Virus record (IMG/VR): IMGVR_UViG_3300020183_000065
Location: 1 to 64,000 of that record
Origin: a virus
Reading direction: 5' to 3' (one strand)
Length of the DNA: 64,000 nt
Shown: positions 8,886 to 16,936 of the stretch, piece by piece
Layout: each line of letters opens with the position of its first letter
Position numbering within the stretch: position 1 is the stretch's first letter
Notes under the pieces: model-generated
The model's input: the letters and a program-made list of their open reading frames with translations, nothing else
Database searches by the model: none
What the model was told of the DNA's origin: nothing
Made by a program: the position numbers and the translations under genes

Positions 8886-9731
8886 ATGGAGTTTTTCATT
8901 AAAAAAAATGCCACACTACCGGTTTTAAAATTACAAGTAGTCAAAGATGGACGTAGTGATTACAATAAGATGATGGATCTTATTGAGGAGTCGTCCATAT
9001 TTTTTTCTATGGTGGACATTGAAACTGGCATACCTAAGTTAGTCACTAGACCAGCTGGTTTTGTTAACAAAGTAATGTTGGATCCAAACGCTGAACCAGA
9101 ATATTATGTATATTATCAATTTTCAAATAAAGACACAAATCGTGTTGGTAGGTATGAAGGTCAGTTTTTATTTAAAACCAGTGAGGGTAATTTAATATTA
9201 CCAATTAGGGAAAAATTATACATCACAGTACAAGATAGTTTTATTTCAGATGATTTACCATATGAGAGTTGTTATGTTAGTGAGTTTCCTTGTTGTGTAC
9301 CGTCAAACCCGGTGATAACAACTACAACAACTCAATTTTGTTTTATAAACCCAGAAACACCACCAGAATTAAATTTGGTAGTTACAATATTACCCGGATC
9401 AATAAACATAACGTATAACCTATTTTCAAATAAACCGGTTTATCAAGACACCACATTAAATTTCACTCATATATTGGGTGTTCTATATGGTGATCCGATA
9501 ACAATAACAACCGGTATAACAATAAGTGAAAAAAGTATATTTAATTCATTGACAATAGTAATAGATGATGAATATACTAGATTATCAAGGATTGATAGTT
9601 TTGAATTTGTATCAACAATCCCGTTAAATTTACAATGGACAATTAACGAATCGTTTCCGTTATCACCAACACCTACACCAACAAATACACCAACACCAAC
9701 ATTAACGTCTACTCAAACGATTAATTTTTAA
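8886..9731 (+). CDS. Virion adhesin-type protein with Thr/Pro-rich tail
   Basis: No family is recognised for certain. Residues 1 to about 130 form a compact beta-rich domain that reads like the N-terminal Ig-like domain of baseplate upper proteins. It is followed by CCVPSNP and a run of threonines near residue 145, a second beta domain, and a mucin-like tail of TP repeats (SPTPTPTNTPTPT) in the last 25 residues. The same kind of Thr/Pro linker occurs in the tail sheath protein at 21777. The gene begins a block of fibre genes, so a part in a distal tail or fibre structure is likely. The Thr/Pro tail is a plausible O-glycosylation target of the adjacent enzymes, which is a guess. Confidence 0.5.
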   Translation: MEFFIKKNATLPVLKLQVVKDGRSDYNKMMDLIEESSIFFSMVDIETGIPKLVTRPAGFVNKVMLDPNAEPEYYVYYQFSNKDTNRVGRYEGQFLFKTSEGNLILPIREKLYITVQDSFISDDLPYESCYVSEFPCCVPSNPVITTTTTQFCFINPETPPELNLVVTILPGSINITYNLFSNKPVYQDTTLNFTHILGVLYGDPITITTGITISEKSIFNSLTIVIDDEYTRLSRIDSFEFVSTIPLNLQWTINESFPLSPTPTPTNTPTPTLTSTQTINF

Positions 9732-9741
9732 TAATAATCAA

Positions 9742-9749
9742 TATTTATA
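9742..9749 (+). promoter_or_regulatory. TATTTATA octamer, candidate late promoter element
   Basis: TATTTATA ends 12 nt before the ATG at 9762; a second in-frame ATG follows at 9765. Confidence 0.5.
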
Positions 9750-9761
9750 TAAAAAAAGAAC

Positions 9762-10043
9762 ATGATGTTAACAGGAAATACAATCGGTAATTATTTTTAT
9801 AATAATACAATTGGTGAATACTTTTATAATAACGTGGTTGTTGATGGATTTTATTCAAACACAGTTTTTGATTTTTTCCAATTAAATGATGTTAGGGTCT
9901 CAATTTTTTCGACTGATTTTAGTAGTGATACACATGTTTATGGGGATTATAATTGTACTTTATTTAAAAATTCATCACTATCCTCAAGACTATCATACTA
10001 TGATGGGTCTGATGTATTAAACATAACAAACATAACAAATTAA
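9762..10043 (+). CDS. Small fibre-associated protein with NxIGxYFYNN repeats
   Basis: The 93-residue product starts with near-repeats of the form GNTIGNYFYNNTIGEYFYNN, then VVVDGFYSNTVFDFF, a period of about 10 residues with an aromatic pair, suggesting a short beta-solenoid. The C terminus is Ser/Asn/Thr rich. The gene sits 2 nt before the large fibre gene, so it is likely co-transcribed and may be a fibre partner or a connector. No known family is recognised. Translation could begin at 9762 or 9765; both leave an A-rich leader behind the octamer. Confidence 0.45.
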   Translation: MMLTGNTIGNYFYNNTIGEYFYNNVVVDGFYSNTVFDFFQLNDVRVSIFSTDFSSDTHVYGDYNCTLFKNSSLSSRLSYYDGSDVLNITNITN

Positions 10044-10045
10044 AA

Positions 10046-12415
10046 ATGGCAGATAAAAGAATATCACAATTACCTTACGTTGGGAATACTGGTTATACAA
10101 CTAGTGATTTAATAGCTATAGTAAACTATGATGTGCCGAGTGGTACAACAAAACACACACCATTAAGTCAGTTTTTACCTTACGTTTTAAGTGGGGTAAC
10201 ATCTGGTGGCGATATTGTGAGTGGAACGTATTTCCCATCATCGGGATTATTACAATTAGATAATTCTACTGGGGGTACAATAAATATAACTGGATACCAG
10301 TATGTTGTTGGTGGGTCTTATAATGACATAACTGAAGAATTAACCCTAACAAATAATGACGGTACTACAGTTGTTATCCCGGGATTTACTGATTTATATT
10401 TCACGGGAATGACCTTCCAAACCCCATCTATGGATTTGACGATAACTAGAAACGATGGGTTTAGTGATACCGTAAGTTTATTACCGTTAATTGGTGATAC
10501 ATTTGTTACTGGTGGAACTTATGATTTAAATACTGGTGACGTACAATTTACAAATAATACTGGAGGTACGTTTATTGTGACTGGATTTGTAACCGGTTAT
10601 ACTGATCATTATGTGACGGGTGGTACTTATGATATAACAACTGGTACATTAGACCTTGACACACAAACAACTACAGCTACAATAACTGGTATTAATATTT
10701 TACATGAAATAGGTACCGGTATAGAATCAATCCAAAGGATAAATGTAAGTTCAGATTCTTTTGGTGATTACTCATCTGTACTTGGTGGGGAAGGTAATAC
10801 ATCTAACACGTCACACAGTAATGTTAGTGGTGGATACTATAACACTTCTGAAGGTTGCTCAACAACCATTAGTGGTGGTTATTGTAACACAGCGTCAAGA
10901 TGTTATTCAGTTATTAATGGTGGTATATCCAATTTTTCAAACGGTAGATGTTCAGTTATTAATGGTGGTTCTAATAACACAGCTATTGGTATTTCATCAA
11001 TAATTGGTGGTGGTAATTTAAATACAACTGAAACCACTGGGATAATCGGTGGTGGTGAGTTTAACACAATAACTAACAACGGATCTAATTCGGTAATAAT
11101 TGGTGGACAATACAACACTTCAGATGGTACATATGGTAGTATTTTAGGTGGTGCTTCAAATGTTGTGGTACTAAGTTCTGATTTAACAACAATTGGTGGT
11201 GGATCCGAAAATACAGTCCTATCAAATTATGGAAATATTAATGGTGGATTTTGTAACACAATATGGGGACCAAATGATTGTTCGGTAATTGGTGGTGGAT
11301 TTAAAAATAAAATAATACGTACTAACTCACTTTCAGTTATAGCTGGTGGGTCTTGTAATATTAGTGATGGGATACATAATAATATATCCGGAGGATTCCA
11401 AAATACATCATATTCTTTTTGTTCCGTAATTGGTGGTGGATGTAAAAATACAGTATGGAATACTGGATTAGGGTCCACAATCGGTGGTGGTTCGTTTAAC
11501 ATATCTTTAGGTGGTCAATCCGTAATAGCTGGTGGGTGTGGTAACACATCATACGGTTCTTGTAGTTTTATTGGGGGTGGTTGTCAAAATACCACTTTTG
11601 GTGATGACTCGATTGTTGTCGGTGGTTACCTAAATAAGTCAACAGCTCTTTGTTCAACTCTTGTTGGGGGGTCAAACAACACGTCATCGAACAACGGTAG
11701 TTCGGTTCTTGGTGGATCTAATAATGTTAGTAGTGGAGCTTTCTCAATAGTTGGTGGTGGTAACGGTAATACATCTTTGGGTTGTCGTTCAGCGGTTGTT
11801 GGTGGAATTCAAAATACATCAACATCATCACACGGATTTATTGGTGGAGGTTGTCGAAATACATCCTTGGGTAATTGTTCGATAGTTATCGGTGGGTTAA
11901 GAAATACAACACAATCAAATTATAATATAGCCTATGGTTGTGGAGCTTCAACAACCAGATACGGTCAACATAGTTGGTCTGTCAATACATTTTCATCACC
12001 CGGTGACAATCAAAAGGTTGAGTTTTTAATGTCCAATTTAACTTCAAACGCTACACCGACTAAACTTTATTTAGATGGTGTTGGTAATACTTTTGGATTG
12101 TCAGTACCTCTAAATAAGTCAATGTTTTTGACCGTGTCAATTTCAGCGGTACAAGAAAACGCGTTGCCTTCATGTGGTATTGGGTGTTCAGCTCACTACA
12201 TTAGAAAAGTAGCTGTTAAAAATATTGGTGGAAACACTCAATTAATTGGTACTGTTTCAACTATAGGTACTGATATGGAAAACAACACTTCTTGGAATGT
12301 CTCGATTACTGCTAACAACGTTATAGATGAGTTAGAAGTATTTGTTACTGGTCAGTTAGGAGCTAACATACGTTGGACAGCCCATGTGGTTGGTGTAGAA
12401 ATGTCTTGGATTTAA
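10046..12415 (+). CDS. Tail fibre with about 25 autotransporter-like beta-roll repeats
   Basis: The 789-residue protein has a short virion-attachment-like N terminus (MADKRISQLPYV, then a PLSQFLPYVLSG segment typical of fibre bases), three beta-rich repeats with VTGGTYD or TGGTFI turns (residues 80 to 220), and from about residue 245 to 630 some 25 copies of a 15 to 18 residue unit with the consensus I-x-G-G-x-x-N-T-S followed by a turn and S-V or S-I. This is the head-type beta-roll of trimeric autotransporters and other adhesins. Around 16 repeats carry a cysteine at similar places. The last 160 residues begin with AYGCGASTTRYGQHSW and form a fibre C-terminal domain of the kind that follows such rolls. 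It is likely the host-binding fibre, and is Ser/Thr/Asn rich. Confidence 0.8.
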   Translation: MADKRISQLPYVGNTGYTTSDLIAIVNYDVPSGTTKHTPLSQFLPYVLSGVTSGGDIVSGTYFPSSGLLQLDNSTGGTINITGYQYVVGGSYNDITEELTLTNNDGTTVVIPGFTDLYFTGMTFQTPSMDLTITRNDGFSDTVSLLPLIGDTFVTGGTYDLNTGDVQFTNNTGGTFIVTGFVTGYTDHYVTGGTYDITTGTLDLDTQTTTATITGINILHEIGTGIESIQRINVSSDSFGDYSSVLGGEGNTSNTSHSNVSGGYYNTSEGCSTTISGGYCNTASRCYSVINGGISNFSNGRCSVINGGSNNTAIGISSIIGGGNLNTTETTGIIGGGEFNTITNNGSNSVIIGGQYNTSDGTYGSILGGASNVVVLSSDLTTIGGGSENTVLSNYGNINGGFCNTIWGPNDCSVIGGGFKNKIIRTNSLSVIAGGSCNISDGIHNNISGGFQNTSYSFCSVIGGGCKNTVWNTGLGSTIGGGSFNISLGGQSVIAGGCGNTSYGSCSFIGGGCQNTTFGDDSIVVGGYLNKSTALCSTLVGGSNNTSSNNGSSVLGGSNNVSSGAFSIVGGGNGNTSLGCRSAVVGGIQNTSTSSHGFIGGGCRNTSLGNCSIVIGGLRNTTQSNYNIAYGCGASTTRYGQHSWSVNTFSSPGDNQKVEFLMSNLTSNATPTKLYLDGVGNTFGLSVPLNKSMFLTVSISAVQENALPSCGIGCSAHYIRKVAVKNIGGNTQLIGTVSTIGTDMENNTSWNVSITANNVIDELEVFVTGQLGANIRWTAHVVGVEMSWI
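10775..11940 (+). repeat. About 25 degenerate beta-roll coding repeats of 45 to 54 bp
   Basis: The DNA repeats a GGTGG-rich core followed by AAYAC(A/T) (Asn-Thr) about every 48 bp. The repeats differ at third positions and in length, so they are old and under protein-level selection rather than recent expansions. They give the shadow reading frames on the minus strand in this stretch. Confidence 0.75.
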
Positions 12416-12447
12416 TTTGATTTAATTATTTTTTTATTATATCTTTG
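12416..12447 (+). promoter_or_regulatory. Bacteroidota-type promoter of the DNA polymerase gene
   Basis: TTTG at 12416 to 12419 and TATCTTTG at 12440 to 12447 are separated by 20 nt. This is an exact match to the published primary sigma consensus of Bacteroides and Flavobacterium (TTTG, 19 to 21 nt, TAnnTTTG). Transcription would start near 12454, about 50 nt before the polymerase ATG. It is a strong clue to the host phylum. Confidence 0.7.
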
Positions 12448-12460
12448 TGGTCAAGGTAAA

Positions 12461-12479
12461 TATCGTAAAAGTTACGATA
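12461..12479 (+). promoter_or_regulatory. Leader hairpin of the DNA polymerase mRNA, possible operator
   Basis: TATCGTAA (12461 to 12468) and TTACGATA (12472 to 12479) form a perfect 8-bp stem with an AAG loop. It lies in the presumed 5' leader, 23 nt before the ATG. T4 polymerase represses its own translation through a leader hairpin; here the hairpin is shaped differently and the role is inferred. Confidence 0.4.
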
Positions 12480-12502
12480 GCTAATACACCAAATTTTAAC
12501 AT

Positions 12503-15460
12503 ATGATATCACAAGAAGAAATTAAAAATTTCCTAGAAGGGAATGATCCGGAAGAATATATTGTTTCCGTTGAGTTTGATCACAAATCAGATCACATTTA
12601 TAAAATTAAAGAAGTACCGGGTAAAGGTAAGTTGGTACAAAGAGATTCACTGATAGCTTTTGCTTGGGTTGGGGATTTAAGGGGTATGAACTTTTACAAA
12701 TCATCCAAGGACCAACAAAAAGAAGCTATGTCTAAATACGGTATAATGATTGAAAAATTGCGTACCGATGGAAATGAAAGACTTGAATCCGGTCTTACAT
12801 TTATGGTTAAATCTTTAAAAGGGTACAGGTCATTAGTTCAGTTTTTTAGGGATGGTGGACTGGATCCATGGGGTGAAAAATCAAAAAATAAAATTTTAAT
12901 ATTAAATCCGGTAGAACAATATTTAATCTCAAAAGAAAAAAGATTATTTAAAGGGTTTGAGGAGTATAATGATATTACTAGACTTGTATTCGACTTGGAG
13001 ACGACCGCTTTGGAACCAAAGGATGGTCGTATATTCATGATTGGGATTAAAACTAACAAGGGTTATAAAAAGGTAATTGAGTGTTCCGATGAAGATGAGG
13101 AACGTAGGGGTATAACAGAATTTTTCAGAATTATAGATGAAATTAAACCATCAATAGTAGCTGGATATAACTCATTTAACTTCGACTGGAATTGGATCTT
13201 TGAGAGGTGTAAGATGTTAAACTTGGACATTAAACGAATATGTAAGTCATTATCACCAGAAAAATCTATATCACAAAAAGACTCCTTATTGAAATTAGCT
13301 AATGAGGTTGAGAAATTCCCCCAAACTCAAATATGGGGTTATAACGTAATTGATATTTTACACTCGGTTCGTAGAGCTCAAGCGATAAACTCAAACATTA
13401 AGGAAGCTGGTCTTAAGTATATTACAAAGTTTATTGACGCTGAAGCTGAAGATCGAATTTATATCGATCACACCAGAATTGGTCCTATGTATAGAGATAA
13501 AGAAGAATATTGGTTAAACATTAAAAATGGTAACTATAAAAAAGTTGGTGTTGATTCTAACATAGATGAGGTTTGTGAAAGAAGAACTGACACATATATA
13601 AAAACAACTGGTGATGATATTGTTGAGAGATATCTTGACGATGACTTAGAAGAGACGTTATTGGTGGATGATGAATATAATCAAGGTTCATTTCTTCTAG
13701 CGTCGCTATTACCAACAACGTATGAGAGGGTGTCAACCATGGGTACAGCTACTCTTTGGAAAATCTTAATGTTAGCTTGGTCATATAAACATGGGTTAGC
13801 TGTTCCAGGTAAACAAGAAAAACGTGACTTTGTTGGTGGATTATCTAGATTAATAAAAACTGGGTATTCTAGAAATGTATTAAAACTTGACTACTCATCA
13901 CTATACCCATCAATTCAATTGGTTCATGACGTGTTCCCAGAATGTGATGTTACTGGGGTTATGAAAGGTTTATTATCATACTTTAGAAATTCTCGTATTA
14001 TGTATAAGAATTTAGCTGAAGAGTATTCCACAATAGATAAGAAAAAATCATTATCATTTGACCGAAAACAATTACCGGTTAAAATATTCATTAACTCCAT
14101 GTTTGGCGCGTTATCAGCTCCTCAAGTATTTCACTGGGCTGATATTGATAAGGGTGAAATGATTACCTGTACTGGTAGACAATATCTTCGTATGATGATA
14201 AATTTTTTCATGGATCGTGGATATGTACCATTAGTTATGGACACCGATGGTATTAACTTTTCAGTACCTGACGGAACTGAATCTAGAAGATATATTGGTA
14301 AGGGTTTAAACTGGAAAGTTGTTGAGGGTAAGGAATATGTTGGTGAGGAAGCTGATGTAATGGAATTTAATGACCTGTCAATGAGAGGTGAAATGGCGTT
14401 AGATACTGATGGTCAATGGCCAGCGTGTATTAATTTAGCTAGAAAGAACTACGCACTTATAACAGCTAAAGGTAAAATAAAACTAACCGGTAATAGTATT
14501 AAGTCAAAGAAGATGCCAAAATACATTGAGATATTTCTAGATAAAGGTATTAAATTATTACTAGATGGTAAAGGTCAGGAATTTATTGAGTGGTACTACG
14601 AGTATTTACAAAAAATTTGTGATCAAAAAATTCCACTATCTGAAATAGCTAACAAAGGTAGAATAAAACAAACTGTAAAAGACTATAAAATACGTAGTAC
14701 ACAAAAAACAAAAGCTGGTAGTTTAATATCTAGACAAGCTCACATGGAACTTGTAATTAAGGATGATTTAAATGTTAGTCTGGGAGATGTCATTTACTAT
14801 GTTAATAATGGAACAAAAGTTTCACAAGGTGATGTTCAGAAAGTTAACAAACCAAAGAAGGGGTGGAGTGAAGAACAGGTGAGATTGTTCTTTTCACAAG
14901 GTGAAAGATCAGATTATAAAAATAAAGAACAATTCCTATTAAACAACGGTTGGGAAAAATCTTGGTCGGATGATAACTGGGTACGTAGTGACTCTAAGTA
15001 TAAGGAAGCGAATAACGGTGTACCAACAGACGTAGCGTATAGAGCGGCTAATTCAGATTCTGTCATACAACTTAATTGTTATAGAATTGATCCGTCAGAT
15101 TTAGAGAATAATCCTGGAATGTTAGGTGAATACAACATACCTAGAGCGGTATCAACATTTAACAAACGGGTAGAACCTTTGTTAGTGGTTTTCGATAAAG
15201 AAATTAGAGATTCTATATTGGTATCAAATCCGGAAGATAGATCATTTTTCACTAAAGAACAATCACGACTAATAAACGGACAACCCTTTGAGGAGAAAGA
15301 TCAGGATGATTTATATCGAGATGTTATGGAAATAACAAATGATGAGAAATTATTTTGGGAAAAAGTGGGGGTTAGTCCTTATCACATGTATAAAAACGCT
15401 GACCCACTTATGTTAAAGTATGTAGATGAGGATGAATTAGTCAATCTTCAGTCCGTCTGA
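12503..15460 (+). CDS. gp43: Family B DNA polymerase with 3'-5' exonuclease
   Basis: The 985-residue protein is a T4 gp43-type replicative polymerase. Exonuclease motif I is FDLETTAL (D164, E166), motif II is AGYNSFNFDWNW (near 227). Polymerase motif A is LDYSSLYPSIQ (D462), motif B KIFINSMFGALS (near 531), and motif C VMDTDGINF (catalytic DTD at about 579 to 581). All catalytic residues are present and the length is normal, compared with 898 in T4; the excess is mostly in the last 300 residues. It has its own host-type promoter and a leader hairpin and no Shine-Dalgarno sequence. It overlaps the convergent gene at 15437 by 24 bp at the 3' ends. Confidence 0.95.
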   Translation: MISQEEIKNFLEGNDPEEYIVSVEFDHKSDHIYKIKEVPGKGKLVQRDSLIAFAWVGDLRGMNFYKSSKDQQKEAMSKYGIMIEKLRTDGNERLESGLTFMVKSLKGYRSLVQFFRDGGLDPWGEKSKNKILILNPVEQYLISKEKRLFKGFEEYNDITRLVFDLETTALEPKDGRIFMIGIKTNKGYKKVIECSDEDEERRGITEFFRIIDEIKPSIVAGYNSFNFDWNWIFERCKMLNLDIKRICKSLSPEKSISQKDSLLKLANEVEKFPQTQIWGYNVIDILHSVRRAQAINSNIKEAGLKYITKFIDAEAEDRIYIDHTRIGPMYRDKEEYWLNIKNGNYKKVGVDSNIDEVCERRTDTYIKTTGDDIVERYLDDDLEETLLVDDEYNQGSFLLASLLPTTYERVSTMGTATLWKILMLAWSYKHGLAVPGKQEKRDFVGGLSRLIKTGYSRNVLKLDYSSLYPSIQLVHDVFPECDVTGVMKGLLSYFRNSRIMYKNLAEEYSTIDKKKSLSFDRKQLPVKIFINSMFGALSAPQVFHWADIDKGEMITCTGRQYLRMMINFFMDRGYVPLVMDTDGINFSVPDGTESRRYIGKGLNWKVVEGKEYVGEEADVMEFNDLSMRGEMALDTDGQWPACINLARKNYALITAKGKIKLTGNSIKSKKMPKYIEIFLDKGIKLLLDGKGQEFIEWYYEYLQKICDQKIPLSEIANKGRIKQTVKDYKIRSTQKTKAGSLISRQAHMELVIKDDLNVSLGDVIYYVNNGTKVSQGDVQKVNKPKKGWSEEQVRLFFSQGERSDYKNKEQFLLNNGWEKSWSDDNWVRSDSKYKEANNGVPTDVAYRAANSDSVIQLNCYRIDPSDLENNPGMLGEYNIPRAVSTFNKRVEPLLVVFDKEIRDSILVSNPEDRSFFTKEQSRLINGQPFEEKDQDDLYRDVMEITNDEKLFWEKVGVSPYHMYKNADPLMLKYVDEDELVNLQSV

Positions 15461-15796
15461 AGAAAGTATGTACCAATTATTATCCACAAAAAATAATTGT
15501 ACACACGAACCTTTTTCCATCATTAGTTCGTCCCACTCCTCATCAATTTTACCAATGTCTGGTTTAACCAAAACTGTTGTTAGTGATTTAACAATAATCA
15601 TATGATTATCCACAGAATTTAATGTTATTGTTGATTCTTCGATACCCCTAACAATTAATAGTGTCTCGTTTGAGACTTTATAGTCCGGTATATTTACCAC
15701 CTTACTAGTTGGTTTTTTATTTACCGGAATACTAATTGTTTGTGGACCCTTCATCACTGTCTTTCTTGGTGATATGTTTGTAATTTTAAATGACAT
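15437..15796 (-). CDS. Small virion-type protein, convergent with DNA polymerase
   Basis: The 119-residue product is the last of the minus-strand operon. Its ATG lies within the end of the preceding gene (11-nt overlap), so translation is likely coupled. It is beta rich; the end reads CVQLFFVDNNWYILSSDG, a pattern common at the end of phage virion proteins that carry a compact beta-sandwich. There are no known catalytic motifs. Its 3' end overlaps the polymerase coding strand by 24 bp. A virion or neck-associated role is guessed from the gene that precedes it. Confidence 0.45.
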   Translation of the reverse strand: MSFKITNISPRKTVMKGPQTISIPVNKKPTSKVVNIPDYKVSNETLLIVRGIEESTITLNSVDNHMIIVKSLTTVLVKPDIGKIDEEWDELMMEKGSCVQLFFVDNNWYILSSDGLKID

Positions 15797-16913
15797 AAAT
15801 TTGATTTGGCATTGCTCTAAACTTTAAAGACTTATTTAGATTCTCAGCGATTAACGCTTCACGTTCCATTACCTTTTCAGGTTTAAGTCTTGTTAGTCTA
15901 CCTTCAGCACCTATTAATTCCTCAATTAATTTTGTTTTTTCATCTTTAGCTTCGGTTGCTAATGAAGTGTAATCCATTGTTAAATCACCATCTGGGGTTT
16001 TTAGATTTCCACTGAATTTACCACGTACTCTAGATAAAGTTTCCTTACAGTAAGCTATGAACCATCTTCTAACCCAAATCTGTGATGGATTATTTAAGTC
16101 AACCCAACTCATCTTATCAAACGGTACATCTGACGGCATTGTGATAATGTCTGGATTTAATTTTAAACATTTATCCCTATCTTCCGGACCAACATCATAA
16201 TACCAATACCAAACTTTACCTCTTGTTAATGTTGAGTTTCCGAAATCAAATTTTCCACCTGGTGTATTCATTAAGTGAATAGCTTTTTTACCATCAGGTA
16301 GTGCTGTAACTCGATATGTTAAATCACCAACAATTATTCTTCTTTGAATATTAATTTCCTGCATTCGTAATAACATATCAAATACTGGCATCATAAAATA
16401 ACTACCACCCATATTTCCCATCTGTGCTAGTCCTCCACCACCACCGAGTCCTCCACCAACACCCAAAGCTCCAAAAGACCAAGGATCGAACATTGTATTA
16501 TTTAACTCAGCTGGGGTAAACCATAATAATTCATTTAACTCTCTATTAGCTGGTATCTCGTATATTTGTTGATTTGGTACTAATTGAATATAATCTTTTT
16601 TCAAAACATAGTCACCTCCGGTTTGTAGTCCAACAATTTTTGAATAAGCGTATGTATACCTAGTTTCATAATCCAAACTTCTGGTTGTAAATGCTCTCGT
16701 TAAGGATTGTGTATCCATGTTTAGATTATATAAATTTGCCCATTGGGATTCAATTAACCAGTCTTGGATGTATTGTGAGTATTCATCAATTGAGAACTCC
16801 AATAAGGTGTCCATTTGTTCGTCCTCTAATTCTACACTTCTTTGTGGAGCACCAAGTAAATGTCTTATTTGGGTGTATAACTTACTTCTTTCAGGTTCTT
16901 GAATTATTGCCAT
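15786..16913 (-). CDS. Probable neck or connector virion protein (gp13-like position)
   Basis: The 375-residue protein has an alpha-helical N terminus (IRHLLGAPQRSVEL, then LLEFSIDEYSQYIQDW), a beta-rich centre (YIQLVPNQQIYEIP), a Gly-rich loop at 148 to 170 and a C-terminal region with WVRRWFIAYCKETLSRVRGKF followed by a long charged helix with REALIAENLN. Proteins of this layout in T4-like marine phages are annotated as neck or head-tail connector proteins; I recognise the layout only in general. The ATG at 16913 stands 13 nt behind a minus-strand TATTTATA octamer, the spacing of other virion genes, which supports a late virion role. Confidence 0.5.
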   Translation of the reverse strand: MAIIQEPERSKLYTQIRHLLGAPQRSVELEDEQMDTLLEFSIDEYSQYIQDWLIESQWANLYNLNMDTQSLTRAFTTRSLDYETRYTYAYSKIVGLQTGGDYVLKKDYIQLVPNQQIYEIPANRELNELLWFTPAELNNTMFDPWSFGALGVGGGLGGGGGLAQMGNMGGSYFMMPVFDMLLRMQEINIQRRIIVGDLTYRVTALPDGKKAIHLMNTPGGKFDFGNSTLTRGKVWYWYYDVGPEDRDKCLKLNPDIITMPSDVPFDKMSWVDLNNPSQIWVRRWFIAYCKETLSRVRGKFSGNLKTPDGDLTMDYTSLATEAKDEKTKLIEELIGAEGRLTRLKPEKVMEREALIAENLNKSLKFRAMPNQIYVI

Positions 16914-16926
16914 GGTAATTTTTTTA

Positions 16927-16934
16927 TATAAATA
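16927..16934 (-). promoter_or_regulatory. TATTTATA octamer (minus strand), candidate late promoter element
   Basis: On the minus strand TATTTATA ends 13 nt before the ATG at 16913. Its use on both strands argues for an orientation-specific element rather than a compositional effect. Confidence 0.5.
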
Positions 16935-16936
16935 TC

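Noticed and set aside
10903-11502. Two minus-strand frames of 71 and 91 codons rich in Pro and Ile
   Set aside because: They are the reverse reading of the GGTGG repeats of the fibre gene; the PPPI repeats only mirror the Gly-Gly-Asn repeat.
10775-11940. CRISPR array or recent tandem duplication
   Set aside because: The repeats vary in length and sequence, lie inside an open frame and have no unique spacers.
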